From Panorpa germanica (taxonomy: Eukaryota; Arthropoda; Insecta; Mecoptera; Panorpidae): DNA of 64,000 nt. The stretch covers positions 1 to 64,000 of the forward strand of contig CAVMBN010000143.1 of the NCBI GenBank assembly GCA_963678705.1. Direction: 5' to 3'. The notes beneath the pieces are model-generated. The model was not told the origin of the DNA. It did not search any database and saw nothing but the letters and a program-made list of their open reading frames with translations. The position numbers and the translations under genes were made by a program. This document shows positions 40,147-53,060 of the stretch, piece after piece. The number at the start of each line of letters is the position of its first letter. The first letter of the stretch is position 1.

Positions 40147-41697
40147 AAAAGTGATTAAAAGTGAGATATGAATTATGGAAAAAAATTAAATAAATTATAT
40201 GAATACTTTTTCAAACGAAAAGTATTTAAGTTTGTTCTAAATTTGTGTTAATTTACCCTAAACAAAGTGTTTTTACAAAAGTTTGACAGTTGGAAACCAG
40301 TGTTAGAAACGAATTTTTCATTACGCGTACACGCGGTCTTATAAACATAACCTCAAATTTGTAACTTTTATGTTTGATATAAGACATTAATAAGTGCGAT
40401 AGACAAAAAAAGTGATAATAATTAGGATAGTGTTAGTGCTAAAACATCAAGTGGTTTAAAATTCAAGAAATCTGTAGAGATATATAAGGAAGACCTCATA
40501 TAAACACTACAAATATACGGAAGACAAAAGGTTGCCGCCCACTACAAGTAAGTCGAATAACATTAACTATAAATAATATTAAAACACAAGAATTAGTTTA
40601 TATAAATGCGTGTTTTAAATAATAATAAGAGTGTATTAATTGTTATAAGTGATTAAGTGAACAATATATGCGGTTTTCTTGGAAATAGTAATTGATCGTT
40701 CATGAACATTTAATGGTAACAAACAAATGGTAAGTAAGTAGGCATAAGTACAAGTATGTATATGAGATATTTATAGAAATTCAGTGTGCCTTTGTTGATG
40801 TCCGGTGGCCAAGTGACCTTCAAAGAATTAGACCGGCAAAAACCTATAGGTACGTCTACTGCGCTATGGAGAACTATTTTCATTGTCGAACATTATTTTA
40901 CAAACCGAGAACCGTTCCATGAAAAGGCAACTATCTAAAGGTTGTCCTCAGCGACCTGTAATGGGGCCTGAGCTCTGGAACATGGTATTCGACGAGAACT
41001 GTGTTTCTCACTCGAAAGGTTGTGTAGGCATATGTTTTGCCAACGATAATGTGATCCTCATCGGTGCAAATAGTACAGAAACCCTAGAAAGCCGTTCTCG
41101 ACATGCTATATATAAAATCTGTAGTTTCTTGAAGCTACAAAGCTACGAGACAAATACAGTAACAACGAATGATAAACTTGTAACACACCATGCGCGTGTC
41201 ACAAGGACGGAATGAAGCTTAAACTCGGCAACTATGCCGACACTATACAAGGGGGCATTTATGCTAATAGTTGTGTATTGTGCTTCGGCATGGTATTACA
41301 GGATGAATCTTCCAGATCTTCCATGCAAAGAACTATGTTATTGACGATGACGCGTGATATTGGGAACAATTCCTTTAGATTTAAAAATCACTCATGCACT
41401 TACTCAAGTACAAATTACGCTAGAACTGAAAAAATCAAATTTTGATGATTTAAAATTAATGCGACAAATTTCGAGGATTTAAAGTTAATGCGGCTGTAGG
41501 ATAAAAGTCTGGAGACGATACCAAATATATTGCCAAAGAGATGAATGCATATATGCATAAGCTCTGGCAAGACAGATGGGACTTAATACAAAAAGGAAGA
41601 CCCACGTATTGGTTTACAAGGACGTTAATATTGCTTTGCAACACAAGTGGTTCCTATCTACTATGTGTGTGATCGGCTCCTGCTACTTTAGGTGAAA
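40147..41697 (+). repeat. Duplicated segment (one unit), copy 2
   Basis: Second copy of the linker plus unit 23 segment, offset 6,307 bp. Small differences are cccactacaag here against cccaatacaag, and aaatagtaatt against aaatggtaatt. Confidence 0.8.
40773..41695 (+). pseudogene. R1-clade RT remnant, unit 27 (35-bp deletion)
   Basis: Same RT haplotype as unit 23 (TENRS, RPVMGPE, THHARV, VGICFAND). The deletion junction is at 41354/41355. Confidence 0.85.
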
Positions 41698-42320
41698 AAA
41701 GTGATTAAAAGTGAGATATGAATTATGGAAAAAAATTAAATAAATTATATGAATACTTTTTCAAACGAAAAGTATTTAAGTTTGTTTTAAACTTGTGTTA
41801 ATTTACCCTAAACAAAGTGTTTTTACAAAAGTTTGACAGTTTGAAACCAGTGTTAAAAACGAATTTTTCATTACGCGTACACGCGGTCTTATAAACACAA
41901 CCTCAAATTTGTAACTTTGATGTTTGATATAAGACATTAATAAGTGCGATAGACAAAAAAAGTGATAATAATTAGGTTAGTGTTAGTGCTAAAACATCAA
42001 GTGGTTTAAAATTCAAGCAATCTGTAGAGATATATTAGGAAGACCTCATATAAACACTACAAATATACGGAAGACAAAAGGTTGCCCACTATCAAGTAAG
42101 TCGAATAACATTAACTATAAATAATACTAAAACACAAGAATTAGTTTATATAAATGCGTGTTTTAAATAATAATGAGAGTGTATTAATTGTTATAAGTGA
42201 TTAAGTGAACAATATATGCGGTTTTCTTGGAAATAGTGATTGATCGTTCAGGAACATTCAATGGTAAAAAACAAATGGTAAGTAAGTAGGCATAAGTACA
42301 AGTATGTATATGAGATATTT

Positions 42321-43243
42321 ATAGAAATTCAGTGTGCCTTTGTTGATGTCCGGTGGCCAAGTGACCTTTAAAGAATTAGACCGGCAAAAACCTATAGGTA
42401 CGTCTACTGCGCTATAGAGAACTATTTTCATTGTCGAACATTATTTTACAAACCGATTACCGTTCCATGAAAAGGCAACTATCTAAAGGTTGTCCTCAGC
42501 GATCTGTAATGGGGCCTGAGCTCTGGAACATGGTATTCGACGAGAACTGTGTTTCTCACTCGAAAGGTTGTGTAGACATATGTTTTGCCAACGAGTATGT
42601 GATCCTTATCGGTAAAAATAGTACAGAAACCCTAGAAAGCCGTTCTCGACCTGCTATATATAAAATCTGTAGTTTCTTAAAGCTACAAAGCTACGAAACA
42701 AATACAGTAACAACGAATGATAAATTTGTAACACACCTTGCGCGTGTCACAAGGACGGAATGAAGCTTAAACTCGGCAACTATGCCAACACTATACAAGA
42801 AGGCATTTATGCTAATAGTTGTGTATTGTGCTTCGGCATGGTATTACAGGATCAATCTTCCAGATCTTCCATGCAAAGAACTATGTTATTGACGATGACG
42901 CGTGATATTGGGGACAATTCCTTTAGATTTAAAAATCACTCATGCACTTACTCAAGTACAAATTACGCTAGAACTGAAAAAATCAAATTTTGATGATTTA
43001 AAATTAATGCGACAAATTTCGAGGATTTAAAGTTAATGCGGCTGTAGGATAAAAGTCTGGAGACGATACCAAATATATTGCCAAAGAGATGAATGCATAT
43101 ATGCATAAGCTCTGGCAAGACAGATGGGACTTAATACAAAAAGAAGGACCTACGTATTGGTTTACAAGGACGTTAATATTGCTTTGCAACACAAGTGGTT
43201 CCTATCTACTATGTGTGTGATCGGCTCCTGCTACTTTAGGTGA
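42321..43243 (+). pseudogene. R1-clade RT remnant, unit 28 (35-bp deletion, FANE variant)
   Basis: Motif C reads FANEYVILIGKNS; the deletion junction is at 42902/42903. Related to units 22 and 33. The preceding linker has lost 3 bp (gttgcccac, near 42085) and carries GTTCAGGAAC in place of the palindrome. Confidence 0.85.
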
Positions 43244-43871
43244 AAAAAGTGATTAAAAGTGAGAAATTAAATATGGAAAAAAATTAATTAAATTATATGA
43301 ATACTTTTTCAAACGAAAAGTATTTAAGTTTGTTTTAAATTTCTGTTAATTTACCCTAAACAAAGTGTTTTTACAAAAGTTTGACAGTTGGAAACCAGTG
43401 TTAAAAACGAATTTTTCATTACGCGTACACGCGGTCTTATAAACATAACCTCAAATTTGTAACTTTGATGTTTGATATAAGACATTAATAAGTGCGATAG
43501 ACAAAAAAAGTGATAATAATTAGGATAGTGTTAGTGCTAAAACATCAAGTGGTTTAAAATTCAAGAAATCTGTAGAGATATATAAGGAAGACCTCATATA
43601 AACACTACAAATATACGGAAGACAAAAGGTTGCCGCCCACTATCAAGTAAGTCGAATAACATTAACTATAAATAATATTAAAACACAAGAATTAGTTTAT
43701 ATAAATGCGTGTTTTAAATAATAATGAGAGTGTATTAATTGTTATAAGTGATTAAGTGAACAATATATGCGGTTTTCTTGGAAATAGTGATTGATCGTTC
43801 ATGAACATTCAATGGTAACAAACAAATGGTAAGTAAGTAGGCATAAGTACAAGTATGTATATGAGATATTT

Positions 43872-44829
43872 ATAGAAATTCAGTGTGCCTTTGTTGATGT
43901 CCGGTGGCCAAGTGACCTTCAAAGAATTAGACCGGCAAAAACCTATAGGTACGTCTACTGCGCTATGGAGAACTATTTTCATTGTCGAACATTATTTTAC
44001 AATCCGAGTACCGTTCCATGAAAAGGCAACTATCTAAAGGTTGTCCTCAGCGATCTGTAATGGGGCCTGAGCTCTGGAACATGGTATTCGACGAGAACTG
44101 TGTTTCTCACTCGAAAGGTTGTGTAGGCATATGTTTTGCCAACGATAATGTGATCCTTATCGGTGCAAATAGTACAGAAACCCTAGAAAGCCGTTCTCGA
44201 CATGCTATATATAAAATCTGTAGTTTCTTGAAGCTACAAAGCTACGAGACAAATACAGTAACAACGAATGATAAACTTGAAACACACCTTGCGCGTGTCA
44301 CAAGGACGGAATGAAGCTTAAACTCGGCAACTATGCCGACACTATACAAGGGGGCATTTATGCTAATAGTTGTGTATTGTGGTTCGGCATGGTATTACAG
44401 GATCAATCTTCCAGATCTTCCATGCAAAGAACTATGTTATTGACGATGACGCGTTGTTGCAGAACTGTATCTACAAAAGTGGTGCAAGTGATATTGGGGA
44501 CAATTCCTTTAGATTTAAAAATCACTCATGCACTTACTCAAGTACAAATTACGCTAGAACTGAAAAAATCAAATTTTGATGATTTAAAATTAATGCGACA
44601 AATTTCGAGGATTTAAAGTTAATGCGGCTGTAGGATAAAAGTCTGGAGACGATACCAAATATATTGCCAAAGAGATGAATGCATATATGCATAAGCTCTG
44701 GCAAGACAGATGGGACTTAATACAAAAAGGAAGACCTACGTATTGGTTTACAAGGACGTTAATATTGCTTTGCAACACAAGTGGTTCCTATCTACTATGT
44801 GTGTGATCGGCTCCTGCTACTTTAGGTGA
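43872..44829 (+). pseudogene. R1-clade RT remnant, unit 29
   Basis: Near copy of unit 24 (QSEYRS, LETH, VLWFGM). The thumb block reads RTVSTKVVQV instead of RTVFTKVVQV. Confidence 0.85.
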
Positions 44830-45456
44830 AAAAAGTGATTAAAAGTGAGATATGAATTATGGAAAAAAATTAAATAAATTATATGAATACTTTTTCAAAC
44901 GAAAAGTATTTAAGTTTGTTTTAAATTTGTGTTAATTTACCCTAAACAAAGTGTTTTTACAAAAGTTTGACAGTTGGAAACCAGTGTTAAAAACGAATTT
45001 TTCATTACGCGTACACGCGGTCTTATAAACATAACCTCAAATTTGTAACTTTTATGTTTGATATAAGACATTAATAAGTGCGATAGACAAAAAAAGTGAT
45101 AATAATTAGGATAGTGTTAGTGCTAAAACATCAAGTGGTTTAAAATTCAAGAAATCTGTAGAGATATATAAGGAAGACCTCATATAAACACTACAAATAT
45201 ACGGAAGACAAAAGGTTGCCGCCCACTACAAGTAAGTCGAATAACATTAACTATAAATAATATTAAAACACAAGAATTAGTTTATATAAATGCGTGTTTT
45301 AAATAATAATGAGAGTGTATTAATTGTTATAAGTGATTAAGTGAACAATATATGCGGTTTTCTTGGAAATAGTAATTGATCGTTCATGAACATTCAATGG
45401 TAACAAACAAATGGTAAGTAAGTAGGCATAAGTACAAGTATGTATATGAGATATTT

Positions 45457-46414
45457 ATAGAAATTCAGTGTGCCTTTGTTGATGTCCGGTGGCCAAGTGA
45501 CCTTTAAAGAATTAGACCGGCAAAAACCTATAGGTACGTCTACTGCGCTATGGAGAACTATTTTCATTGTCGAACATTATTTTACAAACCGACTACCGTT
45601 CCATGAAAAGGCAACTATCTAAAGGTTGTCCTCAGCGACCTGTAATGGGGCCTGAGCTCTGGAACATGGTATTCGACGAGAACTGTGTTTCTCACTCGAA
45701 AGGTTGTGTAGGCATATGTTTTGCCAACGATAATGTGATCCTTATCGGTGCAAATAGTACAGAAACCCTAGAAAGCCGTTCTCGACATGCTATATATAAA
45801 ATCTGTAGTTTCTTGAAGCTACAAAGCTACGAGACAAATACAGTAACAACGAATGATAAACTTGTAACACACCATGCGCGTGTCACAAGGACGGAATGAA
45901 GCTTAAACTCGGCATTTATGCCGACACTATACAAGGGGGCATTTATGCTAATAGTTGTGTATTGTGCTTCGGCATGGTATTACAGGGTCAATCTTCCAGA
46001 TCTTCCATGCAAAGAACTATGTTATTGACGATGACGCGTTGTTGCAGAACTGTATCTACGGAAGTGGTGCAAGTGATATTAGGGACAATTCCTTTAGATT
46101 TAAAAATCACTTATGCACTTACTCAAGTACAAATTACGCTAGAACTGAAAAAATCAAATTTTGATGATTTAAAATTAATGCGACAAATTTTGAGGATTTA
46201 AAGTTAATGCGGCTGTAGGATAAAAGTCTGGAGACGATACCAAATATATTGCCAAAGAGATGAATGCATATATGCATAAGCTCTGGCAAGACAGATGGGA
46301 CTTAATACAAAAAGGAAGACCTACGTATTGGTTTACAAGGACGTTAATATTGCTTTGCAACACAAGTGGTTCCTATCTACTATGTGTGTGATCGGCTCCT
46401 GCTACTTTAGGTGA
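45457..46414 (+). pseudogene. R1-clade RT remnant, unit 30
   Basis: Near copy of unit 25 (RPVMGPE, THHARV, IYAD). Confidence 0.85.
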
Positions 46415-47042
46415 AAAAAGTAATTAAAAGTGATAAATTAATTATGGAAAAAAATTAAATAAATTATATGAATACTTTTTCAAACGAAAAGTATTTAAGT
46501 TTGTTTTAAATTTGTGTTAATTTACCCTAAACAAAGTGTTTTTACAAAAGTTTGACAGTTGGAAACCAGTGTTAAAAACGATATTTTCATTACGCGTACA
46601 CGCGGTCTTATAAACATAACCTCAAATTTGTAACTTTGATGTTTGATATAAGACATTAATAAGTGCGATAGAGAAAAAAAGTGATAATTATTAGGTTAGT
46701 GTTAGTGCTAAAACATCAAGTGGTTTAAAATTCAAGAAATCTGTAGAGATATATAAGGAAGACCTCATATAAACACTACAAATATACGGAAGACAAAAGG
46801 TTGCCGCCCACTATCAAGTAAGTCGAATAACATTAACTATAAATAATATTAAAACACAAGAATTAGTTTATATAAATGCGTGTTTTAAATAATAATGAGA
46901 GTGTATTAATTGTTATAAGTGATTAAGTGAACAATATATGCGGTTTTCTTGGAAATAGTGATTGATCGTTCATGAACATTCAATGGTAACAAACAAATGG
47001 TTAGTAAGTAGGCGTAAGTACAAGTATGTATATGAGATATTT

Positions 47043-48000
47043 ATAGAAATTCAGTGTGCCTTTGTTGATGTCCGGTGGCCAAGTGACCTTTAAAGAATTA
47101 GACCGGCAAAAACCTATAGGTACGTCTACTGCGCTATAGAGAACTATTTTCATTGTCGAACATTATTTTACAAACCGAGTACCGTTCCATGAAAAGGCAA
47201 CTATCTAAAGGTTGTCCTCAGCGATCTGTAATGGGGCCTGAGCTCTGGAACATGGTATTCGACGAGAACTGTGTTTCTCACTCGAAAGGTTGTGTAGGCA
47301 TATGTTTTGCCAACGATAATGTGATCCTTATCGGTGCAAATAGTACAGAAACCCTAGAAAGCCGTTCTCGACATGCTATATATAAAATCTGTAGTTTCTT
47401 AAAGCTACAAAGCTACGAGACAAATACAGTAACAACGAATGATAAACTTGTAACACACCTTGCGCGTGTCACAAGGACGGAATGAAGCTTAAACTCGGCA
47501 ACTATGCCGACACTATACAAGGGGGCATTTATGCTAATAGTTGTGTATTGTGGTTCGGCATGGTATAACAGGATCAATCTTTCAGATCTTCCATGCAAAG
47601 AACTATGTTATTGACGATGACGCGTTGTTGCAGAACTGTATCTACAGAAGTGGTGCAAGTGATATTGGGGACAATTCCTTTAGATTTAAAAATCACTCAT
47701 GCACTTACTCAAGTACAAATTACGCTAGAACTGAAAAAATCAAATTTTGATGATTTAAAATTAATGCGACAAATTTCGAGGATTTAAAGTTAATGCGGCT
47801 GTAGGATAAAAGTCTGGAGACGATACCAAATATATTGCCAAAGAGATGAATGCATATATGCATAAGCTCTGGCAAGACAGATGGGACTTAATACAAAAAG
47901 AAAGACCTACGTATTGGTTTACAAGGACGTTAATATTGCTTTGCAACACAAGTGGTTCCTATCTACTATGTGTGTGATCGGCTCCTGCTACTTTAGGTGA
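47043..48000 (+). pseudogene. R1-clade RT remnant, unit 31
   Basis: Near copy of unit 26 (QTEYRS, ggtataacagg), but with THLARV and a ctatagagaac variant upstream. Confidence 0.85.
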
Positions 48001-48627
48001 AAAAAGTGATTAAAAGTGAGATATGAATTATGGAAAAAAATTAAATAAATTATATGAATACTTTTTCAAACGAAAAGTATTTAAGTTTGTTTTAAATTTG
48101 TGTTAATTTACCCTAAACAAAGTGTTTTTACAAAAGTTTGACAGTTGGAAACCAGTGTTAAAAACGAATTTTTCATTACGCGTACACGCGGTCTTATAAA
48201 CATAACCTCAAATTTGTAACTTTTATGTTTGATATAAGACATTAATAAGTGCGATAGACAAAAAAAGTGATAATAATTAGGATAGTGTTAGTGCTAAAAT
48301 ATCAAGTGGTTTAAAATTCAAGAAATCTGTAGAGATATATAAGGAAGACCTCATATAAACACTACAAATATACGGAAGACAAAAGGTTGCCGCCCACTAC
48401 AAGTAAGTCGAATAACATTAACTATAAATAATATTAAAACACAAGAATTAGTTTATATAAATGCGTGTTTTAAATAATAATGAGAGTGTATTAATTGTTA
48501 TAAGTGATTAAGTGAACAATATATGCGGTTTTCTTGGAAATAGTAATTGATCGTTCATGAACATTCAATGGTAACAAACAAATGGTAAGTAAGTAGGCAT
48601 AAGTACAAGTATGTATATGAGATATTT

Positions 48628-49585
48628 ATAGAAATTCAGTGTGCCTTTGTTGATGTCCGGTGGCCAAGTGACCTTCAAAGAATTAGACCGGCAAAAACCT
48701 ATAGGTACGTCTACTGCGCTATGGAGAACTATTTTCATTGACGAACATTATTTTACAAACCGATTACCGTTCCATGAAAAGGCAACTATCTAAAGGTTGT
48801 CCTCAGCGATCTGTAATGGGGCCTGAGCTCTGGAACATGGTATTCGACGAGAACTGTGTTTCTCACTCGAAAGGTTGTGTAGACATATGTTTTGCCAACG
48901 ATAATGTGATCCTTATCGGTGCAAATAGTACAGAAACCCTAGAAAGCCGTTCTCGACCTGCTATATATAAAATCTGTAGTTTCTTGAAGCTACAAAGCTA
49001 CGAAACAAATACAGTAACAACGAATGATAAACTTGAAACACACCTTGCGCGTGTCACAAGGACGGAATAAAGCTTAAACTCGGCAACTATGCCGACACTA
49101 TACAAGGGGGCATTTATGTTAATAGTTGTGTATTGTGCTTCGGCATGGTATTACAAGATCAATCTTCCAGATCTTCCATGCAAAGAACTATGTTATTTAC
49201 GATGACGCGTTGTTGCAGAACTGTATCTACAGAAGTGGTGCAAGTGATATTGGGGACAATTCCTTTAGATTTAAAAATCACTCATGCACTTACTCATGTA
49301 CAAATTACGCTAGAACTGAAAAAATCAAATTTTGATGATTTAAAATTAATGCGACAAATTTCGAGGATTTAAAGTTAATGCGGCTGTAGGATAAAAGTCT
49401 GGAGACGATACCAAATATATTGCCAAAGAGATGAATGCATATATGCATAAGCTCTGGCAAGACAGATGGGACTTAATACAAAAAGGAAGACCTACGTATT
49501 GGTTTACAAGGACGTTAATATTGCTTTGCAACACAAGTGGTTCCTATCTACTATGTGTGTGATCGGCTCCTGCTACTTTAGGTGA
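48628..49585 (+). pseudogene. R1-clade RT remnant, unit 32
   Basis: Returns to the VDICFAND subgroup. Markers are TTGACG at the phase site, DKLETH and TAA at the Trp position (49068-49070). The thumb frame has LFTM and ALTHVQ variants. Confidence 0.85.
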
Positions 49586-50212
49586 AAAAAGTGATTAAAA
49601 GTGAGATATGAATTATGGAAAAAAATTAAATAAATTATATGAATACTTTTTCAAACGAAAAGTATTTAAGTTTGTTTTAAATTTGTGTTAATTTACCTAA
49701 ACAAAGTGTTCTTACAAAAGTTTGACAGTTAGAAACCAGTGTTAAAAACGAATTTTTCATTACGCGTACACGCGGTCTTATAAACATAACCTCAAATTTG
49801 TAACTTTGATGTTTGATATAAGACATTAATAAGTGCGATAGACAAAAAAAGTGATAATAATTAGGTTAGTGTTAGTGCTAAAACATCAAGTGGTTTAAAA
49901 TTCAAGAAATCTGTAGAGATATATTAGGAAGACCTCATATAAACACTACAAATATACGGAAGACAAAAGGTTGCCGCCCACTATCAAGTAAGTCGAATAA
50001 CATTAACTATAAATAATACTAAAACACAAGAATTAGTTTATATAAATGCGTGTTTTAAATAATAATGAGAGTGTATTAATTGTTATAAGTGATTAAGTGA
50101 ACAATATATGCGGTTTTCTTGGAAATAGTGATTGATCGTTCAGGAACATTCAATGGTAACAAACAAATGGTTAGTAAGTAGGCATAAGTACAAGAATGTA
50201 TATGAGATATTT

Positions 50213-51133
50213 ATAGAAATTTAGTGTGCCTTTGTTGATGTCCGGTGGCCAAGTGACCTTCAAAGAATTAGACCGGCAAAAACCTATAGGTACGTCTTCT
50301 GCGCTATAGAGAACTATTTTCATTATCGAACATTATTTTACAAACCGATTACCGTTCCATGAAAAGGCAACTATTTAAAGGTTGTCCTTAGCGATCTGTA
50401 ATGGGGCCTGAGCTCTGGAACATGGTATTCGACGAGAACTGTGTTTCTCACTCGAAAGGTTGTGTAGACATATGTTTTGCCAAAGAGTATGTGATCCTTA
50501 TCGGTGAAAATAGTACAGAAACCCTAGAAAGCCGTTCTCGACCTGCTATATATAAAATCTGTAGTTTCTTGAAGCTACAAAGCTACGAAACAAATACAGT
50601 AACAACGAATGATAAATTTGTAACACCTTGCGCGTGTCACAAGGACGGAATGAAGCCTAAACTCGGCAACTATGCCGACACTATACAAGGGGGCATTTAT
50701 GCTAATAGTTGTGTATTGTGCTTCGGCATGGTATTACAGGATCAATCTTCCAGATCTTCCATGCAAAGAACTATGTTATTGACGATGACGCGTGATATTG
50801 GGGACAATTCCTTTAGATTTAAAAATCACTCATGCACTTACTCAAGTACAAATTACGCTAGAACTGAAAAAATCAAATTTTGATGATTTAAAATTAATGC
50901 GACAAATTTCGAGGATTTAAAGTTAATGCGGCTGTAGGATAAAAGTCTGGAGACGATACCAAATATATTGCCAAAGAGATGAATGCATATATGCATAAGC
51001 TCTGGCAAGACAGATGGGACTTAATACAAAAAGGAAGACCTACGTATTGGTTTACAAGGACGTTAATATTGCTTTGCAACACAAGTGGTTCCTATCTACT
51101 ATGTGTGTGATCGGCTCCTGCTACTTTAGGTGA
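50213..51133 (+). pseudogene. R1-clade RT remnant, unit 33 (35-bp and 2-bp deletions)
   Basis: Motif C reads FAKEYVILI. TAG lies inside KGCPQ (50389-50391). The 35-bp deletion junction is at 50792/50793. A 2-bp deletion near 50626 skips the Trp-position stop and leaves 160 open codons (50401-50883), the longest open frame in the window. Since motif C is destroyed and most of the post-RT block is deleted, this is an accident of indels, not a restored gene. Confidence 0.85.
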
Positions 51134-51259
51134 AAAAAGTAATTAAAAGTGAGAAATTAAATATGGAAAAAAATTAATTAAATTATATGAATACTTTTTC
51201 AAACGAAAAGTATTTAAGTTTGTTTTAAATTTTTGTTAATTTACCCTAAACAAAGTGTT

Positions 51260-53060
51260 TTTACAAAAGTTTGACAGTTGGAAACCAGTGTTAAAAACGA
51301 ATTTTTCATTACGCGTACACGCGGTCTTATAAACATAACCTCAAATTTGTAACTTTGATGTTTGATATAAGACATTAATAAGTGCGATAGACAAAAAAAG
51401 TGATAATAATTAGGATAGTGTTAGTGCTAAAACATCAAGTGGTTTAAAATTCAAGAAATCTGTAGATAATATATAAGGAAGACCTCATATAAACACTACA
51501 AATATACGGAAGACAAAAGGTTGCCGCCCACTATCAAGTAAGTCGAATAACATTAACTATAAATAATATTAAAACACAAGAATTAGTTTATATAAATGCG
51601 TGTTTTAAATAATAATGAGAGTGTATTAATTGTTATAAGTGATTAAGTGAACAATATATGCGGTTTTCTTGGAAATAGTGATTGATCGTTCATGAACATT
51701 CAATGGTAACAAACAAATGGTAAGTAAGTAGGCATAAGTACAAGTATGTATATGAGATATTTATAGAAATTCAGTGTGCCTTTGTTGATGTCCACAGTAA
51801 CAACGAATGATAAACTTGTAACACACCTTGCGCGTGTCACAAGGACGGAATAAAGCTTAAACTCGGCAACTATGCCGACACTATACAAGGGGGCATTTAT
51901 GCTAATAGTTGTGTATTGTGCTTCGGCATGGTATTACAGGATCAATCTTCCAGATCTTCTATGCAAAGAACTATGTTATTGACGATGACGCGTTGTTGCA
52001 GAACTGTATCTACAGAAGTGGTGCAAGTGATATTGGGGACAATTTCTTTAGATTTAAAAATCACTCATGCACTTACTCAAGTACAAATTACGCTAGAACT
52101 GAGAAAATTAAATTTTGATGATTTAAAACTAACGAGACAAATTTCGAGGATTTAAAGTTAATGCGGCTGTAGGATAAAAGTCTGGAGACGATACGAAATA
52201 TATTGCCAAAGAGATGAATGCATATATGCATAAGCTCTGGCAAGACAGATGGGACCTAATACAAAAAGGAAGACCTTCGTATTGGTTTACAAGGACGTTA
52301 ATATTGCTTTGCAACACAAGTGGTTCCTATCTACTGTGTGTGATCGGCTCCTGCTACTTTAGGTGAAAAAAGTGATTAAAAGTGAGATATGAATTATGGA
52401 AAAAAATTAAATAAATTATATGAATACTTTTTCAAACGAAAAGTATTTAAGTTTGTTTTAAATTTGTGTTAATTTACCCTAAACAAAGTGTTTTTACAAA
52501 AGTTTGACAGTTGGAAACCAGTGTTAAAAACGAATTTTTCATTACGCGTACACGCGGTCTTATAAACATAATTTCAAATTTGTAACTTTTATCTTTGATA
52601 TAAGACATTAATAAGTGCGATAGACAAAAAAAGTGATAATAATTAGGTTAGTGTTAGTGCTAAAACATCAAGTGGTTTAAAATTCAAGAAATCTGTAGAG
52701 ATATATAAGGAAGACCTCATATAAACACTACAAATATACGGAAGACAAAAGGTTGCCGCCCACTATCAAGTAAGTCGAATAACATTAACTATAAATAATA
52801 TTAAAACACAAGAATTAGTTTATATAAATGCGTGTTTTAAATAATAATGAGAGTGTATTAATTGTTATAAGTGATTAAGTAAACAATATATGCGGTTTTC
52901 TTGGAAATAGTGATTGATCGTTCATGAACATTCAATAGTAACAAACAAATGGTAAGTAAGTAGGCATAAGTACAAGTATGTATATAAGATATTTATAGAA
53001 ATTCAGTGTGCCTTTGTTGATGTCCGGTGGCCAAGTGACCTTCAAAGAATTAGACCGGCA
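51260..53060 (+). repeat. Duplicated segment containing a shared 352-bp deletion, copy 1
   Basis: This segment recurs at about 60495-62295 (offset 9,235 bp). Shared private markers are gtagataatatataagg, the deletion junction gtcc/acag, aactaacgagac, gacctaatac, ctactgtgtgtg, aatttcaaattt and aagtaaacaat. Boundaries are approximate. Confidence 0.85.
51763..52366 (+). pseudogene. R1-clade RT remnant, unit 34 (palm deleted)
   Basis: A deletion of about 352 bp joins gatgtcc (to 51793) directly to acagtaac (from 51794). It removes everything from just after motif A through KGCPQ, GPELWN and motif C. The LARVTRTE part, a TAA at the Trp position, the thumb block (RTVSTE..QV) and LWQDRWD remain. 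Confidence 0.85.

Larger units (their letters stand above)
35345..40230 (+). repeat. Duplicated three-unit segment, copy 1
   Basis: Units 24-26 with the preceding linker recur at about 43200-48085 (offset 7,855 bp). Shared private markers include attaaatatgg, aattaattaaat, tttctgttaat, SEYRS with LETH, RPVMG with IYAD, and TEYRS. Boundaries are approximate. Confidence 0.85.
43200..48085 (+). repeat. Duplicated three-unit segment, copy 2
   Basis: Second copy of 35345-40230 at offset 7,855 bp, holding units 29-31. Known differences include gatagacaaa here against aaaagacaaa near 35641, and gtaattaaaag near 46420. The copies part near 48091, where this one has ttttaaat and the other ttctaaat. 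Confidence 0.85.
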
